Under the pieces are notes generated by a model, which searched no databases, was not told the DNA's origin, and was given only the letters and a program-made list of their open reading frames with translations. The position numbers and the translations under genes were made by a program. Of a stretch of DNA of 64,000 nt, positions 40,201 through 52,200 are shown in pieces (the first letter of the stretch is position 1; each line of letters opens with the position of its first letter). This DNA comes from Harmonia axyridis (taxonomy: Eukaryota > Arthropoda > Insecta > Coleoptera > Coccinellidae). The stretch covers positions 82,744,798 through 82,808,797 of the forward strand of contig NC_059501.1 in assembly GCF_914767665.1 (NCBI RefSeq), written 5' to 3'.

Positions 40201-43200
40201 GCAGCAATGCCACCTGAAGAATCTAGTGAAAACGTGGAGCCTGTTCTAACTGTAAACCAGATCTTTTCGGATCTTGCAGTGATCCATAACTAGAAGCCAA
40301 CGTGCTTAGAAGTTACTTCCATGGTATTTGATTATTCTGGTTAAGATTCTTTCGTCGTGTCTCTATGAAAAGATTATTATTATTTATTATTATTTTATTA
40401 CAGAATATTACAAGCCACCAATTAATGAGCTAATTTATGCTTTGAAAAGCTTGCTTTGCACTTTTTTTATATCTGGAGTTAACTCAATGTCTAAAGTAAT
40501 TATAGTGCTAAGTATTTAGCTTGAAAAATCAGTTGGGATTGACAACTCTAATATTGTCATTTAATGTCGTAATAGCTCTTAAAAACAAAAAAATTTATAT
40601 GATCTTAAAGTGAATCGACATTTTCAGGATCGATAGCTGACTGGGTGATAGCTGAAATTAAGCTAAATTCAGTAATAACATTGTTATTTTTTCAGGTTAT
40701 AGCTGACAGAAAGAAGATAATCCAGAATTCCAAAGGAGTTGAAGAACTGAGTGAAGAAGACATGCTTCTTGGTAAGAAGAGAAGACTGGCCTTCTTGGAT
40801 CTATTGTTGCAGCAAAACATGGAGAAGAATGAATGGACCGATACTGAATTGAGGGAGGAAGTTGACACCTTCATGTTTGCTGTGAGTCAATTCATCTTTT
40901 GAAATTTTGCAATGAAAATAATGAATGAAACAGAGTCCATAGAAATAAGAAGTTTTACGTCCATGACTTGAAATGGTATAATTTTTCCGAATGACTAAAA
41001 TGACTGCAGTGAATGAATTACTTTCAAGTCAAAGGTAGGCTCTTGAGTCATTTTATAGCTCATAACGCCCTAGATATCTCATGAATTATTACTTCACTGA
41101 TACAAGCGAGTTAGGCATCTAGTGACTGAAGCTGCAAATCGCAATAAACGAAGATGCTTCATCAAAAATTGCACTGAGATTGAATACCATCTCACGTAAC
41201 GTCATTATATCCTGCAGCACTTCAGTCTCCATTTCATCCTCTAACATACTCATCTAAAGAAACGGAATCCATCTCGAATCTAATCAGAACAGTCTGAAAA
41301 GAATCTGATGAAGCGAAACTTTAATAAAAAGCTGTTCATATCACGTGACATGAGATGAAGGGGTCCAGCAAAGATTCTACGACAAACTGTAACAAACAGG
41401 GGTAGATGATATATGAGACATTCCGAGGACTAGGACACTAAATCAAAGAAAATAGAGATGTGGTTCATTTATTTTCATGAGGCAAAGAGTTCTTGCGGTT
41501 TCCGATGAAGAATTAATGACCTCATTTCTGTAACAGTGGCGTCAGAATGACATGGGGGTTGCCATTCCGGTTTGTTATTTTCGATGGGAATGTTTTTCAG
41601 AGCTTTCCAGAAAAATATTTTCGTTTAATGTTGCTAAATTTACCATTCCACATCAAAATTGAATTATTTCTGATTGAGTTAATTTACTTCTCCTGCATGA
41701 GATGAGATATTTTGAGGGTAAGAAAAATTGAATACAAAGTTTACTAAAAGTATACTGATAAAGAAACTGCAACTACCAAAAGGAGCTATTCAAATTAATT
41801 TTTTTTTTTGCTAAAACAGATAGTAAAGCAAGGAGTATATGATTGATTTTGGAGAAAAAATCGTGAAGGTTTTTTCATATAAACAATTTTTGTTATTCAA
41901 ATATTTTAATCCCTCTTTGCAAGTTTTTTGAATTTTAGAACAAACCAGCTGTTCGAAGAAATCCAAAGTCAATTTTTAGTTGTTGTTGAAATACCTGAAG
42001 CACGTGTACGCGGAATTTATCGGCAGCTAAGTAAATTTGAAAGAGGTACGTACGCTAGCCGTACGAACAGAATTCCAACTACTGTTATGAGATAGAGTAG
42101 CCATCGGACGTCGAAGGGCACAAATGAAGTTCAAGATCGACGTCTAAGACTTATGACCATTAGAGACCGTTTTGCGAAAACTCTTTGGATGATGAGTGGT
42201 TAGGAGAACAAGGCCATCCTGGAACTGGCCAAATGGTTTACCGCCAGATAAGGTATTTCGGACTGCAGCATTATCGACCCTATCTCCTCTGACGGTTGAG
42301 CATCGCCGGCAACGATTACAGTGGTGCAGAGAACGTCAACATTGGAATGTAGAATAGTATCAGGTCGTCCTTTCTGATGAATCTCGATTCTGCTTGGGTG
42401 TACTTGATGGCTGAAAAAGAGTTAGATGACGTCGGGGAGAAAGACGTGTACCTCAGTTTGATGTTGACCGTCATGTAGACCGGACAGTGGGGGTTATGTT
42501 ATGGGATGCTATTGCAGAAGCAAGAAGGTCACCTTCAGTCTTTATTCGAGGTAACATGATAGCGCTGCGTTACCTTCAAGAAATAGAGAAGCCATATGTT
42601 CTCCTTCACTTAACCGATCGAGAATCTAATATTTCAGCAAGATAATGCCCGACTTCATGTTGCCAGAATTAGTTTAAACTTTTTCGAAGTGACTCATGTG
42701 AATCTTTTGCCATGGCCGCCCAGATCCCCCGATCTTTTGCCCATAGAGCATGTTTGGAACATCATGGGTAGAAGGCTTGGAAATTTACCCCAGCCCTCAC
42801 GGACTCTGGGGACATGAAGTACATCTACCTTGTATAGTGTCCCTCAATAAGAATTAGATCATCTTATTACATCAATGCCAAGACGTCTTGGGGTGTGTAT
42901 AAATAATCGCGGAGGGCAAACATATTATCATTAAAAAATTCATTAAAAAACATTGTAAGCTCTTCGTTTTTTTCTCCATATTTCAATCATTTACTCCTTG
43001 CTATACTATCTATGTTTTCCAAAAACAAAAAATTTTAATTCAATCAGCTTCTTCTAGAATCTTGTCAGTAAATGATTCATTATTATTCATCAATAACATA
43101 ATCGGACTAGCAGTATCTAGGCTGAAAGTCAACGCCACGTTTGAAGTCCCTGAGTTGTACCGCCGAATAACGCAACCTTTGCACTTAAGTTTCTAAAGAT

Positions 43201-46200
43201 TACCTGTTCACGGGCAGCTGATAGCTGAATTCACACTGTCAGATAAATTCAGTTGACTAGAGGTGAAACTACCAGGCTTTTAGAAGTTTTAGAAATTGTG
43301 TCAGTAAAAGATAAATTATTATCATTCAATAATGCCAAAATCAGACTAGCAGAATCTAAGGTGAAAGTTGACGCATACCACGTTGAAGTCCCTGAATTGA
43401 AACATCGAATAACGCAACCCTAGGGATTATCTATTTACGCGCAGCTGACAGCTGATTCACACTTACAGATACATTAAGTTAACTAGAGGTGAAAGTACCG
43501 GACTTTTAGAAGTTCCAGAATTGTTTCAGTCGCCGAAGGATAATAATTGCTAAATTAATCATCTTTCCCTGCAATTCTAGTTGAATCTATATTCAAACGA
43601 TGCCCCCTAATTTAATTCCCCATTCCAAGCATTACACCGATCGCTACCAAACTGCACCAGATCTCCCTCTCTTCCCCTTCTCTTCCAACAAGGCAGAACG
43701 GAAGACCGTTTTCAGATTCACCGTTCACAGGATACTCAACGACCTCCGACCTCCCCGATTCACGTTTAAACTTAGCACAATACACACCGTTCGAACATTG
43801 TCTGAAGATAGGTCTTGCACCGTCCGTGAATTATGGCTAGCAGATCCCGGGGAACTCCGTTCATTAATTATAGTTTCGCATTCAGAACGGGTTAGGATCC
43901 GATTTTGGGCCGGGAGAGGGCGCTTTTTCCTAGGCTCGACCCTTGCGGAAATATTACTTCATCATCACTATTTTGGGAGAGGGATAATTGCCGCGCGGAG
44001 GTTGCCGACAACGAGTAGCGTCGGTAATCCTATTAATTTCGTTCATTCACGAATTACACGATACCCGGTAATTTGTCATTCCGATCACAATGGACCTCAT
44101 CAGGACGGGTTCATCCGGGGTTTTCTTTGGATTTGGGGTTGATGAATCGAGGTTGATATTGGTGGGAGGAGTTGGATGGTCATTTCGATGTTCCGGGGGA
44201 GCTGTGCTTGATTGGATGTAGCGACAAGAATCTGTGAGGATCGGTAATCTCATATTTTTGGAATAGAATATACTTGAATATACAGGGTGTCTCATTTGAA
44301 AGTTTCCACCCTCAATAACCAACAACGAATAAGAATTTGTGAAAACACTCAGACAGGTCGATCAGTGAAATTCAGGCACAGAATATTCTTGTCAGGCTTT
44401 CTTGCACTTCGGGATATTTATTCATAGCATTAAAAGCTATCTTACGTCTACCTCTCCCAAACAATAACTCCAATACTCGAGGTTATATATTAACTGACAA
44501 ACAAACCACCCAGCTAGAGCTTTTTATTTATTATTTTTTTTGGTAAAACATAGATGGTACAGCAAGGAGTAAATTATTGAATATGGAGACAAAAATTTTG
44601 AAGATTTTTTCATGTGAACAATTTTTGTAACTTAAATATTGTAGTCGTTTTTTGCAAGTTTTTTTAAACCAGCTATTCGAGGAGATCCAAAGTCGATGTT
44701 TGGTTGTTGTTAAAATCCCTAGAGCACTTGTACGCGGAATTCATCGCCATATAAATGAATTTGGAAGAGGTCGAATTACTGGTCTACGGGCGACGGGGTT
44801 GTCATTTCGAGAAATCCAACAACTGTTATGAGATGTTGTCAAGCGTGGTTTGATAATGCCCAAAATCGAAGAATAGTAGGCACTGGACGTCGAAGGGGCA
44901 CAAATGATGTTCAAGATCCTCGTCTAAGACTTATGGCCAATAGAGACCGATTAAGGACAACTCGATCTATGACCGATGAGTGGTTGGGAGAACAAGGCCA
45001 TACTGTAGCTGTCCGAATGGTTTACCGCCGGATAAGTTTTTTTAGTCAGCAGCATTATCGACCCCATCTTGTGTTACCTTATGACGGTTGAGCATGACCG
45101 GCATCGATTACAGTGTTGCAGAAAACGTCAACATTGGAATGTGGCATGGCATCAGATCGTCTTTTCTGATGAATCTCGATTCTCCTTGAGATGTGCACCA
45201 AAGGAGAATCAAGAATCGATGGCCCAAGAAGGGTTAAACGACGTCGAGGAGGAAGAAGTGAACCTCAGTTTGATTTAGAGCGTCATTTACACCTGATAGT
45301 AGGCGTTATGGTGTGGAGTGCTATCGCACCCGCTAGTAGGTCACCTTCTCCCTTACCTTAACCGGCTCGAGAATTCCTCAAGAAGTAATAGACCTCATGT
45401 TGCCAGAGTTAGTTTAAACCTTTTCGAAGCGATCCATGTGAATCTTCTGCCATAGCCACCCAGATCCCCCGATCTTTCGCCCATAGAGCATGTTTGGCAC
45501 ATCATGGGTAGAAGGCTTGGACATTTACCTCAACCCCCACGGACTTTGGCAGCTCTGAGATATGAAGTACAGGTAGCTTGGGATAGTAGCCCTCAAGAAG
45601 AAATAGACCATCTCATTGCATCAATGCCGAAACGTGTTAGGGAGTGTATGGATAATCGCGGTGGACAAACGTTATCAACAAATTCATTGAAAAGAATTGT
45701 AAAGCCTTCAATTTCATCTCCAAATTTCAATCATCCATTTCTTGTTATTCAAAATTTGATAGCTCCCTCTGGGTGTTGCAGTTTCTTCGTCAGTTAGTAT
45801 ATTTACAAGCCCTGTCTCTTCGAGTTTTTGCTACATCCAACCCTCTAACACTCAATATTCAATACAACGAATAAAATATAAGAACACAAAACAGCAACCT
45901 TTCCGTCTACCATCGGCGCGTTATAAAAAAAAATTTATTGGCCCAAAACCCTGTTTTGTTGGGGTCGAATCATCACGGCGTCTCCATGGAAAGCCAGGTC
46001 CATAAATCTCCGACGGGGCCAGAGTTCAAATTCATACATTCAATCCCGCAGAACGGAAAAAGCCACGAGCTACATCCAGATTCAATTCGCTCACTCCATC
46101 CTGAATTTGTATCTGTCTCTTGGAGTTGCGAAGTCGATTCTTGTCAGGCTTTGTTCCAAGTAAATTGATTCAAGTTGGAAACTGCGCCTTCCGAAAAAGT

Positions 46201-49200
46201 TTACGGTTCTATCTAGACGCCCGGGAAGTCTTCTCTCCGCCCCTCTGGCCTCTCTGGCCCCTACACATCTTTTTTTTTTCTTCCGACAAAGGAATTTGTT
46301 CCATGTTGGGTTCAATTAAAATCTCCAATTGATGGGATTTGGGTGGGAGATGGAAATTTGGTGGACTTTGGGGGGAGATTTCGAGAATTGAGTTGGTGGT
46401 TTTGTTTGTTCTGCATTTTATATTGATGGGAAGAGGTTGTTTATGGAATGGAATTGGAGGAAGTAGGATTTTCTCTGAGGGGAAAAACGGAGAATAATTA
46501 CTTTGGCTTTGAATACTCATTTTTTATAAATGGCCAAGGAATTTTTTTCTTCCCTCAGCTGCAGAATTGTGGTCACCTTAGTCTTCATATTTTTGGTCAT
46601 TGACAAGAAATATTTGAACATTTTTTACCCAGACAGACTCCTATGGTCTTGAGTTATTTTTCTATAACTAATGTTGAAGAAGTCTCAGAATTAGTGGTCC
46701 ATAATTCTTCACCTTATTCTTCGATCAAAAATATTTTTCTTTTGAATATCCCTTGATGGAGCAACAGCTCTTGTAACCCCTATGCCTCTAAGGTGGAGGT
46801 ATGCCTCTTGTAACCTAGAATACCTAGAAGCTTTAGTACTTTTATGAACAAAACATCAAAATTTCAATCAGGTGCGTTTCAAATTGGGGCCTTCAAAGTT
46901 AGGTTAGGTTAGATCTTCCAAAAAGGTTTACGGTTCTATCTGGACGCCCGGGAAGTCTTCCTTTTGTCCCTCTGGACTCTCCGGCCCCTACACATCTTTT
47001 TTTTTCTGCCGACAAAAGAATTTGTTATGTTGGGTTCAATTGAAATCTCCAATTGATGGGATTTGGGTGGGAGATGGAAATTTGGTGGACTTTGGGGGGA
47101 GATTTCGAGAATTGAGTTGGTGGTTTTGTTTGTTCTGCATTTTATATTGATGGGAAGAGGTTGTTTATGGAATGGAATTGGAGGAAGTAGGATTTTCTCT
47201 GAGGGGAAAAACGGAGAATAATTACTTTGGATCTGAATGCTCATACTTTATAAATGGCCATGAAAATGTTTTACAATTTTTACCCAGACAGACTCCTATC
47301 GTCTTGAGTTATTTTTCTGTAACTAATGTTAAGGATGTCTCAGAATCAGTGGTCCATAATTCTTCACCTTATTCTTCGATCAAAAATATTTTTCTTTTAA
47401 ATATCTCTTGATGGAGCAATAGCTCTTGTAACCCCCATCCCTCTAAGGTGGAGGTATGCCTCTTGTCACCCAGAATACCTAGAAGCTTTAGTACTTCTAT
47501 GCACAAAACTACAAAATTTCAATCAGGTGCGTTTCAAATTGGGACCTTCGTGATTAGGTTAGGTTAGATCTTCCGAAAAGGTTTACGGTTTTATCTACAC
47601 GCCCAGGAAGTCTTCTCTCCGCCCCTCTGGCCTCTCTGGCCCCTACACATCTTTTTTTTTTTCTTCCGACAAAGGAATTTGTTCCATGTTGGGTTCAATT
47701 AAAATCTTCAATTGATGGGATTTGGGTGGGAGATGGAAATTTGGTGGACTTTGGGGGGAGATTTCGAGAATTGAGTTGGTGGTTTTGTTTGTTCTGCATT
47801 TTATATTGATGGGAAGAGGTTGTTTATGGAATGGAATTGAGGAAGTGGGATTTTCTCGGAGGGGAAAAACGGAGAATAATCACTTTGGTTCTGAATGCTC
47901 ATACTTTATAAATGTCCAAGGAAATTTTTTCTTCCCTCAGCTGCAGAATTGTGGTCACTTTAGTCTTCATATTTTTGGTCATTGAGAAAAAATATTTGAA
48001 CATTTTTTACCCAGACAGACTCCTATCGTCTTGAGTTATTTTTCTATAAATAATGTTGAGGATGTCTCAGAATTAGGGGTCTATAATTCTTCACCTTATT
48101 CTTCGATCAAAAATATTTTTCTTTCAACTATCTCTTGATGGAGCAACAGCTCTTGTAACCTCCATCCCTCTAAGGTGGAGGTATGTCTCTTGTAACCTAG
48201 AATACCTAGAAGCTTCAATACTTCTGTGAACAAAACATCAAAATTTCAATCAGGTGCCTTTCACATTGGGGCCTTCAAGATTAGGTTAGGTAAGATCTTC
48301 CGAAAAGGTTTATGGTTCTATCTAGAGGCCCGGGAAGTCTTCTCTCCGCCCCTCTGGCCTCTCCGGCCCCTACACATCTTTTTTTTTTCTTCCGACAAAG
48401 GAATTTGTTCCATGTTGGGTTCAATTAAAATCTCCAATTGATGGGATTTGGGTGGGAGATGGAAATTTGGTGGACTTTGGGGGGAGATTTCGAGAATTGA
48501 GTTGGTGGTTTTGTTTGTTCTGCATTTTATATTGATGGGAAGAGGTTGTTTATGGAATGGAATTTGAGAAAGAAGGATTTTCTCAAAGCGGAAAAACGGA
48601 GAATAATTACTTTGGATCGGAATGCTCATTCTTTATAAATGGCCAAGGAAATTTTGTCCTCCCTCAGCAGCAGAATTGTGGTCACATTAGTCTTCATATT
48701 TTGGGTCATTGAGAAAAAATATTTCAACATTTTTTACCCAGACAGCCTCCTTTCGTCTTGAGTTATTTTTCTATAACTAATGTTAAGGATGTCTCAGAAT
48801 TAATGGTCCATAATTCTCCACCTTATTCTTCGATCAAAAATATTTTTCTTTTAAATATCTCTTGATGGAGCAATAGCTCTTGTAACCCCCATCCCTCTAA
48901 GGTGGAGGTATGCCTCTTGTCACCCAGAATACCTAGAAGCTTTAGTACTTCTATGCACAAAACTACAAAATTTCAATCAGGTGCGTTTCAAATTGGGGCC
49001 TTCAAGATTAGGTTAGGCTAGATCTTCCAAAAAAGTTTACGGTTCTATCTGGACGCCCGGGAACTCTTCCTTCTGTCCCTCTGGACTCTCCGGCCCCTAC
49101 ACATCTTTTTTTTTTCTTCCGACAAAGGAATTTGTTCCATGTTGGGTTCAATTAAAATCTCCAATTGATGGGATTTGGGTGGGAGATGGAAATTTGGTGG

Positions 49201-52200
49201 ACTTTGGGGGGAGATTTCGAGAATTGAGTTGGTGGTTTTGTTTGTTCTGCATTTTATATTGATGGGAAGAGGTTGTTTATGGAATGGAATTTGAGGAAGC
49301 AGGATTTTCTCTGAGGGGGAAAAACGGTGAATAATTACTTTGGATTTGAATGCTCATACTTTATAAATGGCCAAGGAATTTTTTTCTTCCCTCAGCTACA
49401 GAATTGTGGTCATTTCAGTCTTCATATTCTTGGTCATTGAGAAAATCATTCGAACCTTTTTCACACAAACAGAATCCTGTCGTCTTGAGTTATTTTTCTA
49501 TTACTAGAGTGTCTCAGATTCAGTGCTCCACAATTCTTCACCTTATTCTTCGATCACAAATATTGATTCTTTCAAATGTCTCTTATGGAGCAACAGATCT
49601 TGAGAAGTAACCCCCCTATGGTAGAGGTATGCTTTCAAGGTTATATTTCACAAAAACATTTTAGTACCTCCGTATGAGATTTTAAATCTGTTTTTCCCGA
49701 ATATTGTGAAGAAATTATTGATTTGTTTTGCTGTACTGAACTTTTCAAATATGTTGAGTCCAAATCAAAAAATAATGGTATGAAAACGTTAGTTTGAAGT
49801 TTAGCCTGAAAGATCCCAGTTCAAGTCAAACCTCATTGAAATTTTCTCCTGAATCGGTTTTTAGTAGAAGAGTCAGACAAATTAACAACAATTACGGAAA
49901 TCACTTGAACAACTAATGATTCAAACTACTGTAGTTGATCTCACGACTTAAATATATATATATATAATCTGTATCCCATTTGATACCTTTCGGTGTATGG
50001 GTTTCATTATCTACATTTTCCAACTTAACAATAACTTAAGAATAATTCTAATTTGATTCAATGAATTTCTTCCATTCTGTCCTATTTGATGTCATCATCT
50101 CAGCTTCCCTGACGCTTTTCCCTCTTTTCTTTATTTCCTCCTCTACCATATCCTCCCATGTTTGTTGCGGTCTCCCCCTTTTTGCCTTTTTGTCGACTTT
50201 TGCCTCCCATATTTGTTTGATTGGTCTCTCCTCCTCCATACGATGTAAGTGTCCCCACCATCCCAACTGCCTCTCACCCACAAACCTTTCCAATGATTTT
50301 ATCCCCAATTCACCTCTTATGTCGTCATTTCTCCTTCTGTCCATCCTTGTAACCCCCTTCACTCCTCTCAAAAATTTCATTTCTACTGCCTGTAGTTTAC
50401 TCCTCATTCTCCTTGTTGTGTTCCAAGTTTCACATCCATACGACAGAACAGGTCTGAATATCGACTTAAACACGGTCATTTTAGTTTTCTCTTCGACTTC
50501 AGTTCTTCTTAGGAATTTCCTATTAATTGTGTGGTATAATCTGCCGGCTTTTTCAATTCTCTCGTTAATCTCCCTGTCTTGGCTTCCCGTATTTTCTATG
50601 TTCACTCCTAAATATCTGAAACATTTCACCTTTTCAACTTCCTCTCCCTCAATTTCCAATCTCCAATCATCCTCCCGTTCATCGTTCACTTCCATCACTT
50701 TTGTCTTTCTTCTATTTATTTCCATCCCATATTTTCTCAGTATTCCATTCCATATATCCAAATTTCCCTGTATACTCCTCCTTGTTCCCGCCATCAATAC
50801 GATGTCATCCGCAAAGGCACATTCTGATATTACAACTCTTCTTAAGTTCTTAAAACCAATTGTAAGCTTCTCTGTTCTCTCCTTTGCTTCTCTGATTATC
50901 TCATCCAAAAACAGTATAAACAATGTCGGACTCAGCACTCCACCCTGCCTCAGTCCCTCCTTTGTCTCAAATAACTCCGACTTCATATTTCTGACAATAA
51001 CACAGTTCAAGCTTTCACAATAAATACTTTTAATAGACTCCACCAAATTTCTGTTTATCCCTCTTGTTTTCAATATATCCCACATTTTCGATCTACTAAC
51101 CCTGTCAAAAGCTTTCACCAGATCTATAAATACAAAATAAGCCTTTCTTCCACTTCTTTTCATCTTATGAATGGTCTGTTTCAGAGTGAAAATGTGGTCT
51201 TGTACACTTCTCCCTCTCATAAACCCACTCTGAGCTTTATCTAGTGTGTCCTCTGTGCTTATTTTTAGTCTACTCTCCAATATCGCTTCGTATACTTTGA
51301 GAGCTGTACATAGCAAGTTTATACCTCTATAATTATCACATTTCTTTCTGTCCCCATTCTTGTAAGCTGGTACTATCATCGCCATTTTCCAATCTTGTGG
51401 TATTTCTTTCGAATTCCATGCTTTCTGACATATTTCCCTGAATACATTTATACCTTTTTCTCCCATGTTCTTCATCATTTCCGGTGTAATTCTATCGTAT
51501 CCTGCAGCTTTTCCATTCTTGACTCTTCTGAGAGCTACCTTAACCTCTTCAATGCTTATCAAGTCTTCCCCGTCGTCCTCCCATCGCTTATCTTTTTTTT
51601 GTGTATCTTCTTTTTTGACTTCATTTCCCTTCAGTAATTCAATGAAGTGTTCCTTCCATCTTTCCATTATTTCCTTCTCTCCCACAAGCAATCTGTTTCT
51701 TTTACACTTGATCGATGTATTGTCAACCTTCTCCCCCTTCCTCATATTTTTCATGACTCTGTAAAAAAGCTTTCTATTTTCCGTGTAATTTTTCTCCATT
51801 CTCTCTCCAAAATCTCTCCATGTTTTCTCCTTTTCTTCCAATGTTACTTGCTTAACTCTCTTCCTTTGTTCTTTATATTTCCGATAATTACATGCATTTC
51901 TATTCTTTAGATATTCCTTCCACAATATTTTCTTCATTTTGATTTGTCTCTTCAAGTTGTCACTCCACCAGGCTGTGCCCCTTCTGTTTCTCCCAATTTT
52001 AACACTACCACACACTCTTTTTGCTGATTCCATTAGTATATTCTTGAACCTTCCCCATACTTCCTCCACTCCCTCCTCAACTCCTATTTCCACCCTAGTC
52101 ATATTCTCTTCTACATCTTTCCTGTATTCTTCTGCTACACTCATTTCTCTCAGTTTATAGCTTTTTATATTTTCATATCCTTCATTAAGTTGCCAATGTT

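Larger units (their letters stand above)
32539..40695 (+). other. P450 intron 6
   Basis: 8.2 kb. Holds the long palindrome (32646-33699), a smaller foldback (33835-34006), LINE RNase H remnants (34250-35290 and 36350-37330), a mariner-like remnant (38640-39370), a LINE 3' fragment (39975-40165, -), and CpG-richer patches near 35.6-36.0, 37.9-38.3 and 39.4-39.95 kb. Confidence 0.85.

Noticed and set aside
43600..44142. 180-codon + open frame in intron 7
   Set aside because: No domain, signal or splice context. Sits in a GC-richer patch where long frames arise by chance.
46209..48629. Repeated minus-strand frames of about 103 codons in the 727-bp array
   Set aside because: Open in units 1, 2 and 4 but broken in units 3 and 5, and without a known domain. 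The conservation follows the DNA core, not a reading frame.
50061..51023. 320-codon open frame on + across the retrotransposon
   Set aside because: It is the antisense shadow of ORF2 (50048-53056, -), which has clear endonuclease and RT motifs. The + translation is low-complexity Ser/Leu/Phe-rich.
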